Assembly (NCBI GenBank): GCA_016748015.1
Contig: JAAOMT010000718.1
Span: forward strand, 168,698-232,697
Length of the DNA: 64,000 nucleotides
Direction of reading: 5' to 3'
From: Geosiphon pyriformis
Lineage: Eukaryota > Glomeromycota > Glomeromycetes > Archaeosporales > Geosiphonaceae
The position numbers were made by a program, and so were the translations under genes. Shown piece by piece: positions 60,023 to 64,000 of this stretch. The notes below the pieces were generated by a model. It was not told where the DNA came from. It was given only the letters and a program-made list of their open reading frames with translations, and ran no database searches. Within the stretch, counting starts at the first letter, position 1. Every line of letters starts with the position of its first letter.

Positions 60023-62571
60023 GTGGACATCTTTTTGGGTGGCTCCATTGATCAATGCCATTGCTAGATCAAAAATCATTTCAGCATCATAAGGGTAGTG
60101 GTAAAGTTTATTGAAAGCACTGTTGTATGCTGCATCAAATGGTATTCCTCTTCTGACTTTTTCTGAAATTGATAGAGCATATTGACAGGTTTGATTACAT
60201 ACTCCTCCTCTTATTGCTACATCAATCTAATTGCATTCTTCTGGTAGCATTTCTCCACAAGTAAGGCAAGAAGTTTTGTCCCATTTTCCACTTTTCTTTG
60301 GGGATCCAAATCGTTCTCTATGGCATGCCTTGCAGAAATAGCAAGTGTGAGTTTCATATTCCTCTTTTGGGGAAATACAGGCTTCCATAGATGAAAGCTT
60401 CTTTTTACAATCTTTGCATTTTAATGGAATGTATGGTGGTTTTTTTTGTAATTCTGGTATAGAATACTGAACCTTCTTCCATCCTCTTGTTTCTCAAAAA
60501 TTTCTTGTTCTGTTTCTTCAGTCCAATTGAATGTTGATTCAAGAGTCATGTAAGTTTCAGTAATTGGCATTTCCTTCTCTTTTTCAAATTCAAATACTGG
60601 AGCTTTTTTTGATCATTTGTTAAAGGTACCACAGGTTGCAGATACTATGGTATATTGTCTTTAGTATTGGGGTGCATCCATAATAAGAACTTTAACTAGA
60701 ATGGTAATTCCATTAATTGTAAAGAAAAAATCATTAATTTCTCCTACTGGGATCTTCTTTATATCATCAGCTATGACAATAACTGTTTGAGCTGGTCTGT
60801 CTACATTTCATTTGAGTTGTTGCATCAGCTAGTAAGTGATGATACTTCTAGCAGATGCACTATTTAGGATTAAGCAAATAGATTTTCCTTTTATTGTAGC
60901 TTCTATGTACATAGCAGTAATTGCTTTCTGTTCATTAACTGCTACATTATTCAGCAAGAATGATAATTCATTTGCCTCAAATTCAAATGGAAATATATCT
61001 GACAAATTGGTGTTTTGGGCAATTTGGATGGAATAGTGTGGTTGGAAGGGTTTGATCTGGATGTTGCAATTTCATCTTTAGAAAGTACAGGTTGTTGAAA
61101 ATCCGATTCCTCTGGTATTATAAAATAACTGAGTTGAGTGTGATAGTGATTGGGTCTTTGCTGACCAGAATTTTGGGGAACCAACTGGTTATTTGGATTA
61201 ATTTTGTTGTTGTTATTCTAAAATTGATTTTGGGATGTGAATTGGTTATGTTGAACCAATCTTCTTGCTGGTACTTAATATTGTTAAGTGAGTGGTGTTT
61301 GATATTGCTGAATTGGTAAAGGTTGCTGATATTGTTGTTGAATTGGTTGTGGAGCTGGTTGATAATAGCTGTTTTGAATTTGTGGTCTCAGTGAATAATA
61401 AGTTGATGGTGGGAGTTGGTAATAAGATTGTTGTGGTAAAGAATAACATTGATTACTCCTGTTTTGTTGGTCTCTTTGTAGTTTCTTGCAATCTTGTTTC
61501 CAGTGTCCTGGAATTCCACAATAGTGACAATTTTAAGGTTGGTTGTTGGATGGTGGTCCAAAGTTGTTTTGGTTGTGTTGCTGTGGTGGTTAATATTTTT
61601 GTGGTTGTTGCTGCTGTTGTTACTGGTTTGTAAAATAGCTTTCAACCTTCTTTGTGAGTTGGTTTATCTTTTCTTCAGCTGCTGAGCTAGTTTCTTCAAT
61701 AGCCAAGTTAACAAGTTTGGTGTGGTTTGCTTCTTCCATAGCTATTTCATAATTCTTTGCATGTCTAATGGCAGCTAAGTCTGCTGGAGCATGTAGACAG
61801 ACTTTCTTAATCAGTTTGTCTTTTAACTCTGCTATAAATTGATCCAGAATTTGAGCATTGGAATAGTAGTCATTGGTTTCCAATTGTTGAATTCATTTGA
61901 GAAGTTTGTTGAATCTTCCAAGATAGGTCATAACAGTTTCAGATGTTTCTTGCTTAATATTGCGAAAGCAGTTTTTGAGAGTAATAGAAGTGTTGTTGTC
62001 AGTGAATTGTTGTAGAAAAGCATCTTTGAATGCTTGCCAGTTTTCAAATGGTTTTTCTAAGTTTTCGAACCATTCTCCTGCAGTTTTTTGGAGAAAGTAT
62101 GGAATTGCTTTAAGCATTCTTGCTGCATTCCAACCATTTGCATCTTGTGCTTTTTGAACTTTGTTAAGCCATTTTTGAGGACTGGTATCATTATTTTCAC
62201 CTGTAAATTCTGGAATCTTTGCAATGTAAGCAGTTGCTATTTTTTCTTCATTTTCTGTGGCTTTTTCTTGTTTTGATTCAGTTTCTTCACTTTCCAAATT
62301 TTCTGAATGATCACTTTCATTTTTCTGCAAGTATTCAATAATATTGGTACTTGTTAATATGGGTTCCTGCTGTTGAATAGGATTTCTAGGTGACTGAAAA
62401 TCTTTTGGTCTGGAGAAATGGTTAAGTGGTAAATTTGGTGTTTGTGATTGAGCAAGTAAAATTGAAAATGGTGTAATAAAAAGTGGTAATTTGACATTGG
62501 TTCCCTGTTCAAGTGTTTGCAAGTGTTTGGCAGTTGTCTTTGATAGTATTGGAGTGTTTGGAGTGGTTTTT
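60023..62571 (-). pseudogene. E2 polyprotein, Gag-protease-Cys part (right of element C)
   Basis: Minus-strand coding that joins 39926. From the N-terminal side: KTTPNTPILSKTTAKHLQTL; the Gag core at 62522-61620 (IPYFLQKTAGEWFENLEK, VMTYLGRFNKLLK); a Gln-rich stretch with the intact knuckle CHYCGIPGHWKQDC near 61530-61490; the protease box LILNSASARSIIT near 60875-60840 (catalytic Asp now Asn, Gly now Ala); then the best-preserved Cys module at 60434-60185 (CKDCKKKLSSMEAC, CYFCKACHRERF, GKWDKTSCLTCGEMLPEE, CNQTCQY). It ends at GATGTCCAC beside element C. Stops and at least one frameshift (near 61000) inactivate it. Confidence 0.88.
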
Positions 62572-62575
62572 GTGT

Positions 62576-63548
62576 TGTTACCAGTAGAATTTTAGCTATT
62601 AATTAGCATGAAATTACTTTTATAATTCCTATAATTAATTAGTATATTAATATCATTTCAAATTATTATTTATTATTTAATCAATTATTACATATTACGA
62701 TTCAATTAAAAGAATCTAATTAGTATAACAGAAAGTAGAATGATCAAATTACACAATACTTTGAACTTTGTAATATTCTAAAATTCACCGAAATTTACAG
62801 AAATTTGCCGAAATTATGAATAGTTCACCCAAATTAATCAATAGTTCAGCAAAATAACTTGTAGTTCATCAAAATGTATCTTTAGTTTGCCAAAATTTGA
62901 GCAAAAAAAAAAAGTGCAAGTTTATAGACTAGTACTACAACAAGTTGTATAAAAGAAGAGCTTTTCTTTTCAAAAAAATGTATCTTACTTTAGATTTATT
63001 ACTTAGAACCATTTCTATACACACAAAAAGAAATAAATATCAAATAAATTTGAAAAACCAAATTCTTTAATTATTGTACTTGGAAAATTCCCAAAACTCA
63101 ACTAACATTTTGAAATTGATTAGCTACCAATTTCAGTAAACTATTAGTAACTCCAGGTCTGAATAGAAAACGTTTCCCTTGATAAAATTTCATTTTTTTT
63201 ACATTTTTTTATTTTTCTTTTATTTTCTTATTACAATTATTAAGGTAGCCTACAAACAAGATTCCTGTAGAAGAGTTGACTTTCACAGCAAAGTAACTAC
63301 ACATTTTTTAGTGAGCTTCCAGATGAGCAATTCCTGAGAAAAAGTTGACGTTTCTTACAACGTAACTATACAAAGTAACTGGCACGGAATTAGCCATTTC
63401 ACTTATAAGCCCAGCAGTTCAAATTATAGAAGATAATTTGAAAAGGAAATTCAGTTACTGAAGGTTCAACCACATCTAGAAAACGTGAATTCACAACAAA
63501 CAGGTATTAACAATATTACAGAAAAGAGACTAAAAACCTCCAGTAACA
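62576..63548 (+). repeat. Solo LTR of family B inside E2 gag (973 bp)
   Basis: TGTTACCAGTAG ... CTCCAGTAACA. Flanked by GTGT (62572-62575) and GCAT (63549-63552). Dropping it with one flank copy rejoins gag in frame (KQHAKTTPNTP on the minus strand, against KQYSGATPNTP in element B). No internal region, so it was left by LTR-LTR recombination. Confidence 0.93.
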
Positions 63549-63552
63549 GCAT

Positions 63553-63684
63553 GTTGTTTCACTTTTTGTTTGCCTTTGTTGTCTGTTTCTGTTTCTGATT
63601 CAAAGTCAAAAGAGTATTTAGATTGTACTGGGTATTTTTCTTCACAATACTTGATAATGTTGTAATTAAGTTCTTGAAAGTAGG
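63553..63684 (-). pseudogene. E2 gag, N-terminal fragment
   Basis: The minus strand reads YFQELNYNIIKYCEEKYPVQ, then DFESETETDNKGKQKVKQ. It matches element B gag (YFHELNFNIIKYCEETYPVQ). Cut on the other side by the family-E LTR. Confidence 0.85.
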
Positions 63685-64000
63685 TGGTATTACAGTTTAA
63701 GAATTTAGCAAAAAGAATCATAAAAATAATACAAACTATTCAATCATAATATAGCACAGTAATAATCTTAGAAAGGTAATGATTAACATAGTAGCAAACA
63801 CCATCTCGCAATAGTGGCAAGCACCAGTTCACAATAGCAGCCAACACCAATTGGTGATAGCAGCAAACACCAGGTTGAAATATCAAAAAGAAAGTATTTT
63901 CTCGTAGAACTACAAACATGTATATATACAGTAGTTTTAATATTGGGAAATAATCAATCAAGTAATAAAAATCATAACTTATCAAGCAATAGATCTAATT
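63685..64000 (+). repeat. Family-E LTR, left part, runs off the window
   Basis: Starts TGGTATTACAGTTTAAG; the relic at 19650 has TGTTATTACAGTTTAAG. It holds four imperfect copies of a roughly 22-bp word around ATAGTGGCAAACACCA (63785-63875), then TATATATACAG. The rest of the element is outside the window. Confidence 0.75.

Overview
This is an AT-rich eukaryotic (fungal) window. Two host genes sit at the left edge, both on the minus strand and both with short GT-AG introns; the rest is almost wholly transposable elements. The LINE ORF1 proteins resemble, from memory of the family, repeats of arbuscular-mycorrhizal fungi (Glomeromycotina, Rhizophagus/Gigaspora type). With the low GC and the Tc1, pogo and Ty3/gypsy load, that is the likeliest source. 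No search was run.

Layout. 1-606: 5' part of a HAD phosphatase gene (PHO13-like). 607-2429: AT-rich spacer with a 147-bp ATT microsatellite. 2430-4274: three-exon cytochrome P450. About 4420-5344: dead Tc1/mariner transposase. 5345-8733: AT-rich relics, including a LINE 5' fragment. 8734-18866: complete but mutated Ty3/gypsy element, here called A1 (minus), with a 4-bp target duplication. 18871-24584: LTR relics, a tandem repeat and a dead pogo/Tigger transposase. About 24585-31973: a long degenerate LINE (minus) carrying a solo LTR. 32227-34006: the 5' part of a second LINE subfamily (plus), cut by an insertion.

34007 to the right end is a nest of gypsy elements. E2 (family B, minus) sits in the plus LINE. 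It is split by element C (plus, 39931-60022), which is itself split by element B (plus, 48539-58410). E2's gag is further cut by a solo family-B LTR (62576-63548) and by a family-E LTR running off the right end. Removing the insertions with one copy of each 4-bp duplication restores the expected DNA alignment, and in two cases the reading frame.

The four gypsy copies (three related families: A, B, C) share an unusual plan: LTR - Gag - protease - cysteine-rich module - dUTPase - RT - RNase H - stop; then integrase as a separate ORF in the +1 frame; then a third ORF of about 220-245 codons ending at the polypurine tract; then LTR. A dUTPase inside the polyprotein, the conserved RNase H/integrase break, the cysteine-rich module and the third ORF are the most interesting features. 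Every copy is dead: stops arise mostly from C-to-T or G-to-A changes, and catalytic Asp is repeatedly changed to Asn.
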